From Acidimicrobiaceae bacterium (GTDB taxonomy: Bacteria; Actinomycetota; Acidimicrobiia; Acidimicrobiales; RAAP-2): DNA of 62,005 nucleotides. The DNA is taken from positions 1,318 through 63,322 of the forward strand of contig PLKM01000048.1 of the NCBI GenBank assembly GCA_003141095.1, in the 5' to 3' direction. The notes under the pieces are model-generated. The model had not been told where the DNA came from and made no database searches. It was given only the letters and a program-made list of their open reading frames with translations. Both the position numbers and the translations under genes were made by a program. Positions within the stretch are counted from its first letter, which is position 1. Each line of letters opens with the position of its first letter. Below are positions 35,252-44,351 of the stretch, piece after piece.

Positions 35252-35308
35252 CAGTTGGTTTTCCTTCTATTCACTGCCATGTAACTTACGACAGTTAACG
35301 TGGCAAAT

Positions 35309-36160
35309 ATGCGTATTCTCATAACAAACGATGACGGCGTCTCAGCTCCCGGAATTGCGGTGCTCGCGCGAAGCGTGGCCCGATGGATCGAACGGTGCCC
35401 CGAGGGCGAGACTCGTGAGGCCATCGTGGTGGCCCCGCATGAGAACTACTCGGGAATGTCGTCGGCCGTTGGCGACGTCTTTGGACACCCCAGCGTGCAC
35501 TTCAAGCGCTACGTGATCGAAGGCGCCGAGTCGCTTCCCACGTACTCGGTGGAGGCACCGCCGGCCCTCTGTGCGATCTTGGGCACGATTGGATATTTCA
35601 ACTTTCGACCCAACATGATTCTCTCGGGTATTAACGCCGGCGCGAACGTGGGGCGAAGTGTCTTGCACTCAGGAACCATCGGAGCCATCCTTACTGGCGC
35701 CCAGCTCGGCCTCTCCGGACTCGCCGTTTCAGTGCAGTGGGGGGAGAACGTTCATTTCGACACCGCGGGCGACGTTGCGGTGGAGGTCTTGCAGGAGCTC
35801 TTTAACGCTCCGTCACGGACGCTGCTGAACCTCAACGTCCCGAATCTTCCCGTGAGTGAACTGAAGGGAGTGCGACGCGGGCGAATCTCAACGGCCGGCC
35901 TCATCAAGGCGTCAGGATCTCGGGAGGGAACCGAACCCCTCGGCGACGAGGGTGAGTTGGAACTTCGATTGGGTGCCGCTACTCCGCAACTGGGCGACGT
36001 GAGCGACGAGGACGCGGACGAGGATGGCGCACTGCTCGCCGCGGGTTACGCGTCACTTACGCCACTGAGGGGTCCCCACGAAGACACCGATACCGGATTG
36101 GACGAAATCCTCTACTCGGCGCTCGGAGCGATCGAACGGCACCTCGAGTCGGCGAGCTAG
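35309..36160 (+). CDS. surE: 5'/3'-nucleotidase SurE
   Basis: About 283 residues from the ATG at 35309 (MRILITNDDG); a GTG at 35300 would add three. The SurE metal site NDDG, APHENYSGMS and the SGINAGANVGRSVLHSGT loop are all present. SurE hydrolyses nucleoside monophosphates. An acidic Asp/Glu-rich insert (around 225-240, DEDADEDGAL) is unusual in length. It ends 4 bp inside the convergent arfB gene. Confidence 0.92.
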   Translation: MRILITNDDGVSAPGIAVLARSVARWIERCPEGETREAIVVAPHENYSGMSSAVGDVFGHPSVHFKRYVIEGAESLPTYSVEAPPALCAILGTIGYFNFRPNMILSGINAGANVGRSVLHSGTIGAILTGAQLGLSGLAVSVQWGENVHFDTAGDVAVEVLQELFNAPSRTLLNLNVPNLPVSELKGVRRGRISTAGLIKASGSREGTEPLGDEGELELRLGAATPQLGDVSDEDADEDGALLAAGYASLTPLRGPHEDTDTGLDEILYSALGAIERHLESAS

Positions 36161-36594
36161 TCCTCGCTCGGGCGACGGCGCTGCTCTTTCACCCGACTTC
36201 GCGCCTTCTTCTCATCCACCCGGCGAACCTTTGACGCACGAGTTGGCTTACTCGCACGACGAGGGGGCTGGCGCACGAGTGCGGCACCAATCTTCTCGGC
36301 CAAGTGCTCCAGTGCCGCCGAGCGATTCTGTCCCTGCGATCGGAAACGGCTCGAGCTCGACCTCACGACGGTACCAACTTTGTCGAGCAGGAGTTCTCGA
36401 TCAGGCTCGCTCAACGTCTCGGACGTCGTGACGTGGAACGACGCGACAATTCGCGTCAGCGCACGATTCGCGTGCTGTCCCCCGGGGCCACCCGACGTCG
36501 TAACGCGAAGAACAATCTCATCAGTCGGGATGATCAGTCGGGCGCGAATGTAGAGCGACCCGTCGCCTTGGACGTGGGGGCCGCGCGTTGCCAT
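36157..36594 (-). CDS. arfB: ArfB-type ribosome rescue peptidyl-tRNA hydrolase
   Basis: The 145-residue protein has the release-factor GGQ motif in TTSGGPGGQHANRALTRI and a strongly basic C-terminal tail (RASKPTRASKVRRVDEKKAR). This matches ArfB/YaeJ, which enters the mRNA channel of stalled ribosomes and hydrolyses peptidyl-tRNA. It starts 3 bp downstream of the thioesterase stop, so the two are likely co-transcribed. Confidence 0.92.
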   Translation of the reverse strand: MATRGPHVQGDGSLYIRARLIIPTDEIVLRVTTSGGPGGQHANRALTRIVASFHVTTSETLSEPDRELLLDKVGTVVRSSSSRFRSQGQNRSAALEHLAEKIGAALVRQPPRRASKPTRASKVRRVDEKKARSRVKEQRRRPSED

Positions 36595-36597
36595 GGA

Positions 36598-37428
36598 CTA
36601 ATGGATGGTGGGCAGTCGAACCATGGCGAGCTGCGTGGACGAGGCCACGAGTTCACCGCGATCATCAAACAGTTCGCAGCGCTCGTCGACGATACCGTCA
36701 GCGACGACGACGCACCACTGACGAACCCGCAGCCACTCACTCGTAGGAATGCGACGAATGTACGAGGTGAGTTGCAACGTGGGTACCCAGCCCGATGAGC
36801 CGAGCGGGAAGGTCGCTGGCGGCAAGGCGTCGCTCGCGAAGAGCATGCTCCAGGCGTCCCACGAGGCGTCACCGTCGTTCAGCTTCAACCAGCCTCGAAC
36901 CTCGCCGCGCTCGGAACGTTCGCCGTTCCACCAGGCGGTGCTCGAAGGGTCAAGGCGAAGGTCCGTCACCTTCCTCATGTTGATTTCCTCGTCATCCGTT
37001 GACTGATGACATTCCTCGATCGACGCCATTTCAGGGGGCGTCGCGTCCATGTAGCGCACGGTGGAGTCCTCGTGCAGCGTGCCGAGGGTCACGAGCGATT
37101 CAGTCATGACCTGTCCGCCTTGCTCCAGCGTGACGTGGACAAAAGAGACGCTCCGTCCTACACGGCGAACCTCGGTGTGCAGTTCGGCCGCGCCGACCTC
37201 GGGGGCGCCACTGTAGTTAGTGGTGATAGCGGTGGTGTGTAGGTGAGTCGCACCCACTTCTGACGCGGCGGCCAGGGCCCCATTGGCCATCACGCACTGC
37301 AGGTACCCGCCGTTCGGGTGTCCGGCCGCGGTGTAGTACTGAGAAAGATTGACGCCGTAGCGCCACGGGCTCAAGGGTTCAACGGCCGCAGCGTCGCGAA
37401 GGGCACGGCCTTCTTCAGAGGTAGTCAC
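36598..37428 (-). CDS. Thioesterase-family protein (TesB-like double hot-dog)
   Basis: About 276 residues from the GTG at 37428 (VTTSEEGRA). A longer frame runs antisense to the mmsA remnant leader and is rejected. HPNGGYLQCVMANGALAAAS and TEVRRVGRSVSFVHVTLEQG mark the first hot-dog, and the second half (about 150-276) ends with a matching strand pattern. It probably hydrolyses acyl-CoA thioesters. It is co-transcribed with arfB. Confidence 0.83.
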   Translation of the reverse strand: MTTSEEGRALRDAAAVEPLSPWRYGVNLSQYYTAAGHPNGGYLQCVMANGALAAASEVGATHLHTTAITTNYSGAPEVGAAELHTEVRRVGRSVSFVHVTLEQGGQVMTESLVTLGTLHEDSTVRYMDATPPEMASIEECHQSTDDEEINMRKVTDLRLDPSSTAWWNGERSERGEVRGWLKLNDGDASWDAWSMLFASDALPPATFPLGSSGWVPTLQLTSYIRRIPTSEWLRVRQWCVVVADGIVDERCELFDDRGELVASSTQLAMVRLPTIH

Positions 37429-37491
37429 GAAGCAACCATAACGGGCTCGGACCAGGCAACGGTAGATTTGCGAGGGCGAAGGAGAGTGATT

Positions 37492-37839
37492 ATGCAGTCC
37501 GTACCCTATTTCCTCAATGGCCAGCGCGTCCACGGAACTGGAGACCTTCCGATCTACAATCCCGCCACCGGCGACGTCACCGCCCAGGTTCCCAATCCGG
37601 ACGCGAGCTTTGTCAATGACGTCATCGAAGGCTCGAAAGCGGCTTCACGGTCGTGGCGCACATCGTCGCGGTCCCGGCGCACGAACATACTCTTCACTTT
37701 TCTCCAGCTCCTCTTCGGCCACGCGCACTTCGACGGTGCCGAGGGTTTCACCCTCTATACCCGCGCCAAGGTGATCATCACCCGCTGGCCACTCCCCTCC
37801 GGGTCCCGGATTGACCTCGGATTTCCGGCGACTCGATAA
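37492..37839 (+). pseudogene. mmsA: Internally deleted methylmalonate-semialdehyde dehydrogenase
   Basis: GGAGAG precedes the ATG at 37492. Residues 1 to about 65 are the mmsA N-terminus (YFLNGQRVHGTGDLPIYNPA, then RTNILFTFLQLL). Without a stop the frame jumps to the mmsA C-terminus (FDGAEGFTLYTRAKVIITRW, DLGFPATR). About 400 central codons, including the NAD fold and the catalytic Cys, are missing, yet the frame is intact at 115 codons. It is called a pseudogene, although a short expressed protein cannot be excluded. Confidence 0.8.
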
Positions 37840-37845
37840 GCGCTG

Positions 37846-39282
37846 ATGCAGGCGACCCGTCACGTCCTCGACTGGCTGGGTGCCGGCTTCAGGGAGAGTC
37901 TGGCCATGCTCTGGATGACGTGGTGGCCAATAATTTTCGGGTTCACGCTGTCCGGCGCCGTCCAGAGTTTCCTGCCCCGCGACGCTCTGCGCTCAAAACT
38001 GGGATCAACGTCAGTGGGCTCGGCCTCGCGTGCGGCGTTGCTCGGGGTGATTTCATCGTCGTGCAGCTACGCCGCGAGTGCCATGGCTCGAGCGCTCTTC
38101 GCCCGCGGGGCGTCGTGGACCAGTTCGATCGTCTTCATGGTCGCCTCCACCAATCTGGTCATCGAGCTCGGGATCGTGCTCTACCTGTTGTTGGGATGGC
38201 AGTTCGTCATCGCCCAGTTCGTTGGCGGCGCGATCATGGTGATCGCGCTGGTGTGCTTGGCGCGACTCTTCTTTTCGAGCACGACGCAAGAGGAGCTGCG
38301 AAAGCGCGTACTGCTCGACGAGCCACCGGCCTCGACGGGTTCTTCGACCCCCTGGGGTCAGCGCCTTCGCTCGTCCCGCTTCTACCGCCAGAGCGCCCGC
38401 TACACCATGGGCGACTTCTGCATGCTTCGAAAGGAACTGCTCGCCGGCTTCGTCGTGGCGGGCTTCTTAAGTGTCCACGTGCCCTCGGCGTGGTGGGCGC
38501 ACCTCTTTCTCACGGGACACGGTTCGCTCACCAATATTGAAAACGCGATCGTCGCGCCGTTGCTCGCGGTCGTCTCCTTCGTGTGCTCGGTCGGAAATAT
38601 CCCGCTCGCCGCCGCCCTCTGGAGTCACGGCGTGGCCTTTGGTGGCGTCATCAGTTTCATCTTCGCGGACCTCGTCACGCTGCCGCTGCTCTTGATCTAT
38701 CGACGCTTCTACGGCACCCGGGCCATGCTTCGTCTCTTCGCGCTGCTGTGGCTGGTCATGAGCGGGGGCGGACTGATCGTCAACCTGATCTTCAGCTCCG
38801 CCCACCAGATACCCGCGACTCGTTCTGCGCCCGCGTTGACGGGCCACTTCCCCCTCGGCGCCACACTGGTACTCAACGTACTGGCGGCCCTCGTGCTGGT
38901 CGGCGTCTGGGTACTTTCTCGCCAGTCGCAGGGCGAGGCCATTACCCGCGATCCGGTCTGTGGAATGAGCGTTGACCCCAGCGCCCCCGTCGCGACCCGG
39001 GTACGCGAGGGCCAGACCTACTACTTCTGCTCGTTACGCTGTGCGGAGCGTTTTGATCGCCGCGAAGACGCCGCCGAGATGCACGAAGACCCCGAGGGCG
39101 AGAGCGTTGATCCGATTTGTTCCATGCGGGTGGACCCGAGAACGGCGCCACAGTGCGTTGGTACGGACAATGTGACCTACTATTTCTGCAGCGAAGGATG
39201 TCGAACGACATTCCTCGAAGCCTCCAACGGCCCCTCCGGCTCGCAACGAATTGAACTAGGACGTAAGCCATCTCATGAGTAA
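37846..39282 (+). CDS. YraQ/ArsP-like permease with two C-terminal YHS domains
   Basis: The 478-residue protein has about eight membrane segments in two halves. Its permease motif (SSSCSYAASAMARALFARGA) places it in the DUF318/YraQ family. After about residue 365 come two YHS metal-binding domains: DPVCGMSVD...YYFCSLRCAERF and DPICSMRVD...YYFCSEGCRTTF. The combination suggests metal or metalloid efflux with a cytosolic binding tail. It starts 6 bp after the mmsA remnant and overlaps NUDIX by 8 bp. Confidence 0.88.
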   Translation: MQATRHVLDWLGAGFRESLAMLWMTWWPIIFGFTLSGAVQSFLPRDALRSKLGSTSVGSASRAALLGVISSSCSYAASAMARALFARGASWTSSIVFMVASTNLVIELGIVLYLLLGWQFVIAQFVGGAIMVIALVCLARLFFSSTTQEELRKRVLLDEPPASTGSSTPWGQRLRSSRFYRQSARYTMGDFCMLRKELLAGFVVAGFLSVHVPSAWWAHLFLTGHGSLTNIENAIVAPLLAVVSFVCSVGNIPLAAALWSHGVAFGGVISFIFADLVTLPLLLIYRRFYGTRAMLRLFALLWLVMSGGGLIVNLIFSSAHQIPATRSAPALTGHFPLGATLVLNVLAALVLVGVWVLSRQSQGEAITRDPVCGMSVDPSAPVATRVREGQTYYFCSLRCAERFDRREDAAEMHEDPEGESVDPICSMRVDPRTAPQCVGTDNVTYYFCSEGCRTTFLEASNGPSGSQRIELGRKPSHE

Positions 39283-39694
39283 GCAACACACCAGTGTCCG
39301 TTCCTACGGCGTTCTCATCCACGAGGGCCGCGTGGCCCTCGTGCGCTCGAGCAACCCCCATCACGTGCCGCCCCTGTGGTGGCTGCCGGGCGGGGGCATC
39401 GATTTTGGCGAGGCGCCCGAGGATACGCTCATCCGCGAGTTCAAGGAAGAGACCGGCCTCGAGATCCACGAACCTCAGCTACTCGGCGTCACCAGCGATG
39501 TTCGCCGACGCGACAACGGCGACAGGATTCACACCGTTCGCGTCCTCTACACCGCGGCGCTCGAGGGCGGCGAACTTCGCCACGAGGTGCACGGCACCAC
39601 CGACCACGCCGCGTGGTTCGACGTGACCGACCTCGATAACCTCAATATCGCGGACTACGCCCGAGCGGCGATCAACGCCGCTCAGCCGAAGTAG
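39275..39694 (+). CDS. NUDIX hydrolase
   Basis: The 139-residue protein has a full Nudix box: GGGIDFGEAPEDTLIREFKE followed by ETGLEI. It is likely a nucleoside diphosphate derivative pyrophosphatase of the MutT type, substrate unknown. It is coupled to the permease gene by an 8-bp overlap and converges with the ligase gene, overlapping its stop by 13 bp. Confidence 0.93.
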   Translation: MSKQHTSVRSYGVLIHEGRVALVRSSNPHHVPPLWWLPGGGIDFGEAPEDTLIREFKEETGLEIHEPQLLGVTSDVRRRDNGDRIHTVRVLYTAALEGGELRHEVHGTTDHAAWFDVTDLDNLNIADYARAAINAAQPK

Positions 39695-41358
39695 CGCCCC
39701 GGCATCTCACGCTTGAGGAACTTGGCCGCTGCGTTGCGCGGGAGCGGCTCGTCGGTGAAGGCCATGCGCGTCGGGATCTTGAAGCTGGCGAGGCGCGAGT
39801 GCAGGTGCGCGTGCAGTTCACCCTCGGTGAGTTTCGTTCCGGGCTTCAGCATCACCACCACCGCGACTTCTTCGCCGAGCCGCTCGTGGGGCAGGCCGAA
39901 GACCGCGGCCTCGTAGACCGACGGGTGTTCGTAGATCGCTGACTCCACTTCGGCGGAGTACACGTTTTCGCCCGCCCGAAGGATCATGTCCTTCAATCGG
40001 TCTTCAATGTAGAGAAAGCCCTCCTCATCGATGTACCCGAGGTCCCCGGTACGCAGCCAGCCCTTCACCATGGTCGACGCCGTCTCCTCGGGCTTGTTCC
40101 AGTAACCGCGGATAAGGGTCGGCGACTTCATCCAGATCTCCCCGCTCTCGCACGTGGGCACCGCACGGGCGTTCTCGTCCCTGATCTCCACGTCCATGAC
40201 GATCGTGGGGGTTCGTCCCGTCGACGAGGGATGGGTGATGTAGTCGTCGCCGTAGTTACCGGGTCCGTACGCATTCGTCTCGGTCATCCCGTAGCCGAGG
40301 GTGGGACGGCCCTGCTTGAACGAACTGTCGACGCGCGCGACCAGCTTGGCCGGGGCCGGGGCTCCGCCGCCACCCACTGCGGTGAGTGACGAAGTGTCGT
40401 ACTTCGAAAAATTGGGATTCTCGAGCATGTCCCAGGACTGCGTGGGCACTCCCACGAAACTGGTGACCTGGTGGCGTTCGATCAACTGCAGGGCCCGCTC
40501 GGGCTCCCACCGGTACATCATGACGAGCTTGAAGTGCCAGGAGAAGCACGACATCATCACTGGGATGCAACCGGTCACGTGAAAGAGGGGAACGACCAGG
40601 ATGAAGCAGGGCGCCTGGCCGCTGCCTTCTTCACCCTCGCCTCGTCGGGCCGCTTGAATCGCCGCACCCGAGGAAAACGCCATGATGGTCTGACAGATCG
40701 CACCGTGCGTCGAGACGGCCCCCTTGGGGAAGCCAGTGGTTCCCGACGTGTAAAGAATCGTAGCGTCCATGTCCGGTGTCACCTCGACGAGGGGCATCGC
40801 GGCTCCGCGAACAACCACCTCATGCCAGTACTCAACCCCCGGGGCCAGAGGCAGAAGCTCATCAAGGCGAACACCCAGGATTCTCACACCCGCGCGCTGA
40901 CAGACTTCGTCCGCTCGAGCTACGCGCTCGGGGTCGGCGATCAGGACACTCAGCCCGGAGTCGTTCACCGCGTAGTCCAGTTCCTCCTCGGTCCACCACG
41001 CGTTGAGCGACACCGAAACCGCGCCAATGGAGGTGATGGCGGCGAACGAGATAATCCACTCGGGCAGGTTGCGCATGGCAATTCCCACGCGATCGCCCTT
41101 TTTAATGTCGTAGTGATGCACCAACGCGTAACTCAGCGCGTCCACTTCTCGCATGACTTCGCTGAATGTCCACTCTTCGTCCTCGTAGACCAGAAAGGTC
41201 TCCTCGAGACCGCGCGAGCTGTCGAAGAACTGGCGCAGGTTCGTGGGTGAGTTCTTAAAGACCCTGTTGCTCACACCATCGCTCTCACACTCTATGACCT
41301 CAAATGGCTGACCCGGTGCGGCAACCGCCGCGACTGCCTCTTCAATACTTAATGGCAC
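39682..41358 (-). CDS. Class I adenylate-forming ligase (fatty-acyl-CoA synthetase type)
   Basis: 558 residues from a GTG at 41358 after AGAGGGGG. The AMP-binding motif is TILYTSGTTGFPKGAVSTHG, with later YGMTETNAYGPG, WLRTGDLGYIDEEGFLYI, and the C-terminal lysine motif PRNAAAKFLKREM. It activates a carboxylic acid to acyl-AMP and then acyl-CoA. Chain length cannot be inferred. It is transcribed alone. Confidence 0.9.
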   Translation of the reverse strand: MPLSIEEAVAAVAAPGQPFEVIECESDGVSNRVFKNSPTNLRQFFDSSRGLEETFLVYEDEEWTFSEVMREVDALSYALVHHYDIKKGDRVGIAMRNLPEWIISFAAITSIGAVSVSLNAWWTEEELDYAVNDSGLSVLIADPERVARADEVCQRAGVRILGVRLDELLPLAPGVEYWHEVVVRGAAMPLVEVTPDMDATILYTSGTTGFPKGAVSTHGAICQTIMAFSSGAAIQAARRGEGEEGSGQAPCFILVVPLFHVTGCIPVMMSCFSWHFKLVMMYRWEPERALQLIERHQVTSFVGVPTQSWDMLENPNFSKYDTSSLTAVGGGGAPAPAKLVARVDSSFKQGRPTLGYGMTETNAYGPGNYGDDYITHPSSTGRTPTIVMDVEIRDENARAVPTCESGEIWMKSPTLIRGYWNKPEETASTMVKGWLRTGDLGYIDEEGFLYIEDRLKDMILRAGENVYSAEVESAIYEHPSVYEAAVFGLPHERLGEEVAVVVMLKPGTKLTEGELHAHLHSRLASFKIPTRMAFTDEPLPRNAAAKFLKREMPGRYFG

Positions 41359-41470
41359 AAGCCCCCTCTAACGTTTCCAAATCCTATGCAAAAACTTCCC
41401 GCTGCCCAGTAGTCGTTGGTAGAACAGTTGCGTGAGTATTATCAACGACGTTGCGCTCTAAGGACAATAC

Positions 41471-41740
41471 GTGCTTCGCTTCTCGGTGCACGTGCACCCC
41501 GGTGCACGCGCGAGCAGTGTGGGAGGCGACTACGACGGGTCTTTGAACGTACGCGTTCGCGCCCGCGCGGTCGACGGAGCCGCTACCGGTGAAGTGCTCG
41601 ACGTGCTCGCGGAGGCTTTCGGCGTGCGGGCGGGCGCCGTGACGCTGATCCGAGGTGCCCATTCTCGAACCAAGACCGTCGAGATAGCGGGTGACGACGC
41701 TCAACTCAGCGCTCGGCTGAGCCAGCTACTCGCTCTGTAG
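41471..41740 (+). CDS. DUF167 (YggU) family protein
   Basis: The 89-residue protein has the compact alpha/beta DUF167 fold: FSVHVHPGARASSVGG, LNVRVRARAVDGAA and VLAEAFGVRAGAVTLIRGAH followed by SRTKTVEIAG. It is conserved in bacteria and its function is not settled. The start is GTG. It is a single gene between divergent and convergent neighbours. Confidence 0.9.
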   Translation: MLRFSVHVHPGARASSVGGDYDGSLNVRVRARAVDGAATGEVLDVLAEAFGVRAGAVTLIRGAHSRTKTVEIAGDDAQLSARLSQLLAL

Positions 41741-41858
41741 GTCCCGCGTTCTTCACAAGGCCTTCGAGGACTACATCTACTTAGTCGCCACTACCGAGGA
41801 ATAACCCTTGGCGAAGGTGAGTCTCGCTCGCCGTCAATGGGCGAGGATCTGTCGTTCC

Positions 41859-42788
41859 TTAGGCGAGCGCGTGCGTAGTCCCGGCGGCCTTTTGGGCCAT
41901 CCGCTCCACGTTCGCGGCGAGCTTCGAAACGAACACGTCCAGTTCAGTTCGAGCTTTTTCGGCCTCTGCGGAAAGACCCGCGAGGTGGTCGACGTCCCAG
42001 AATCCGAGCACCGGCTCCAGCACGTCTTTCAAGAACTGACCGAGGCCGTAGATTCCCTCTCGGGCAATCCGCACCGCGTGACGCGTAAACGAAGGAATCC
42101 CGGTGCCGGGCATCGAGAAGTTGCTCACCTGCTTCGCCGCGGCGATCATCATCGTCGAAGGATCGATGGCAAACGCCGCGAGCACGAGGTCGCGGTAGAA
42201 CAGGTAGTGCTTGGTTTCGTCACCGGCCACCAGCGCCAGGACGTTACGGCCCGTTTTGTCGTCCTTCGGCAGATGTGCCCCGGTGTTGCGGTGGGCGATC
42301 TGGGTCGCTCGCTCTTGGAACGACACGTAGGTGATGAGATCGGCAATGGTCTCGGGCTCGGGCACTTCGCCCTTGCCCATCTGGACCCGTCGGCCCTCTT
42401 CGAGGAGCGTCGGGTCAATGCAGCGGCTGATGTGCACCCAGTCACGCATCACCATGGCGTGACGGTTCTCTTCCATCGTCCACTGATGGTTCCAGTCAAG
42501 AATTGGGTGACCCTTTGGCGCGTGCGACAACAGCGAGTGGGTGTAGTACGGCAGGTTGTCCTCGGTCAGCAGGTTGACGTAGATCGAACTACGAACGCCG
42601 GCGGCGAGCGGGTAGTCGGACTCCGACCACGGGCGCTCGCTGAACTTCTCTCCCTGGCCCCAGTCAATCTGTTCGTGGGGGAACCACAAGCGAGGAGCTT
42701 CGAGGTGACGGTTGTAGAGGCGCTCGACGTCGGGAGCGATCTCGGTCAGAAGATCGGTGCGGCTACTCGGTAATCGCTTGGTGGCCAA
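41859..42788 (-). CDS. Acyl-ACP desaturase (DesA-type)
   Basis: About 310 residues. The start is taken as TTG at 42788, 6 bp after GAAAGG; longer frames reach 42893. The diiron ligands lie in WTMEENRHAMVMRDWVHISR and LVAGDETKHYLFYRDLV, the two EENRH and DETKH helices typical of soluble acyl-ACP desaturases. It introduces a cis double bond into acyl-ACP using ferredoxin and O2. It diverges from an MFS transporter. Confidence 0.9.
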   Translation of the reverse strand: MATKRLPSSRTDLLTEIAPDVERLYNRHLEAPRLWFPHEQIDWGQGEKFSERPWSESDYPLAAGVRSSIYVNLLTEDNLPYYTHSLLSHAPKGHPILDWNHQWTMEENRHAMVMRDWVHISRCIDPTLLEEGRRVQMGKGEVPEPETIADLITYVSFQERATQIAHRNTGAHLPKDDKTGRNVLALVAGDETKHYLFYRDLVLAAFAIDPSTMMIAAAKQVSNFSMPGTGIPSFTRHAVRIAREGIYGLGQFLKDVLEPVLGFWDVDHLAGLSAEAEKARTELDVFVSKLAANVERMAQKAAGTTHALA

Positions 42789-42909
42789 ATTGACCCTTTC
42801 GGTGACGATGCTGCAACACAGCACCATCAAGCGTAATGCCGTCACCGCGTTCGGCATCGACCAACTTGTGATTCGTTGCACAAGCAACGCCATGTAACCT
42901 GATGATCTC

Positions 42910-44169
42910 GTGAAACTGATTGAGGCGCTGGTTCTGGCGCAGTTCCGTAGGGCAATAGATGCGCCGCTGCGACGTTTCTACACTTGCACCTTTGTGGCGT
43001 GCGTGGGCATGGGTCTCACCCTCTCTCTCTACGTCGTCTATCTGCACAACGTGCGAGGCTTCTCCACGAACTTCTCGACGCTGCTGCTGGGTACGTCGGC
43101 GCTGGCGGGACTCGCGTCCAGTCCGCTCTGGGGGTCAATGACCGACAAGATCGGTCCCATGCGCGTCGCGCTGACGGCCTACGTCTGCGACGCCGCCGCG
43201 TTGGTGGAGTGGGCGTACGCCCACACCAAGACCGAAGCCATTCTCGCGGCGGTCTTCGGCGGAGCGAGTTGGGGGCCGAGCAGCACGATGTTGAGCCGGC
43301 TCGTTCTCGAAGAACGGCGTCAACGCGCCTTCGGATTCAACTTCATGTTGGTCAACCTGGGCATTGGCTTCGGCGGCCTGATCTCGGCGTCGATTGTCGA
43401 TCTGCACCGCCCCGAGTCGTTCACGGTCCTCTACTTGATCAACGCCGGCGTCACGCTCGTGGCGGCTGGACTCTTTTGGACGCTCCGCGCGCACGGTGGT
43501 CCGATCAGCGAACACCACGAAGATCCGATCAAGAGCGCCGAGGGCTGGCGCGAAGTTCTTCGCGACCGTCGGCTCGTGCAGTTCGTGCTCGCCTCGCTCG
43601 TTCTCATGATCGGTGGCTACGGATCCCAAGAGGCGGGGTTCAGCCTCTTCGTCGTGAACAATCTGAAGTTGCCGGTGCACGTGATAGGCATCTTCTTCTT
43701 CTTCAACACGACCACCATCGTGCTGGCCCAGTTGTGGGTGCTCAACCACATCGAAGGGCGGAGTCGAACCCGAGTCATGGCCATCGCCGCCGGTCTCTGG
43801 TGCGTGTTCTGGATAATCCTCGACGTCGCACTGGCCCTGCCCGGCGTGCTCGCGGTGGTATCGCTCTGCATCGCGATGGTGATCTTCGCGCTGGGCGAAA
43901 CAATGCTGTCGCCCGTCGGACCAGCAATCGTCAATGAGATCGCCCCCGAGCACCTACGCGGCCGTTACAACGCCGCCCAGGGTCTCACCTGGGGCCTCTC
44001 GGGCAGCGTCGCCCCGGCGATCACGGCCTTGTACTTCGATAACAACCTTGGCAACTGGTGGCCGCTCAGCACCGGGCTCACCGCCCTGTGCGGGGGGCTG
44101 CTGATGCTGAACCTCCGTCGACGCCTCAGCGACTCCGAAGACGGCCGGCGCTCGAAGTCCCCTGCGTAG
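42910..44169 (+). CDS. MFS transporter (multidrug-type)
   Basis: The 419-residue protein starts at GTG and has about 12 membrane segments. The motif A-like loop SPLWGSMTDKIGPMRV is between helices 2 and 3, with a long central loop around 200-215. It resembles drug/proton antiporters of the DHA1 type. The substrate is unknown. It ends 180 bp before the convergent carboxyltransferase gene. Confidence 0.9.
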   Translation: MKLIEALVLAQFRRAIDAPLRRFYTCTFVACVGMGLTLSLYVVYLHNVRGFSTNFSTLLLGTSALAGLASSPLWGSMTDKIGPMRVALTAYVCDAAALVEWAYAHTKTEAILAAVFGGASWGPSSTMLSRLVLEERRQRAFGFNFMLVNLGIGFGGLISASIVDLHRPESFTVLYLINAGVTLVAAGLFWTLRAHGGPISEHHEDPIKSAEGWREVLRDRRLVQFVLASLVLMIGGYGSQEAGFSLFVVNNLKLPVHVIGIFFFFNTTTIVLAQLWVLNHIEGRSRTRVMAIAAGLWCVFWIILDVALALPGVLAVVSLCIAMVIFALGETMLSPVGPAIVNEIAPEHLRGRYNAAQGLTWGLSGSVAPAITALYFDNNLGNWWPLSTGLTALCGGLLMLNLRRRLSDSEDGRRSKSPA

Positions 44170-44254
44170 CGGCCCTCCACGGCGTTCGCGTTGGGTCTCC
44201 TGCGACCACGCGCAGGCGGGTGCGGATCGTCAAGCCAGAAACGCCACGATCGAG

Positions 44255-44299
44255 GCTCCTCGGGAACTCGAGGTCATCGAGGAGCGGGCGACACCGCCC
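44255..44299. terminator. Paired hairpins between convergent genes
   Basis: GCTCCTC (44255-44261) pairs with GAGGAGC (44279-44285), followed directly by GGGCG-ACAC-CGCCC. They lie in the 180-bp gap between the MFS and carboxyltransferase stops and could terminate both transcripts. T tracts are short. Confidence 0.45.
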
Positions 44300-44351
44300 A
44301 TTGCTCGCCTCGGTCCCGGTTCGCGCTCGCAAGGTCTCGAAAGTTAGTCGG

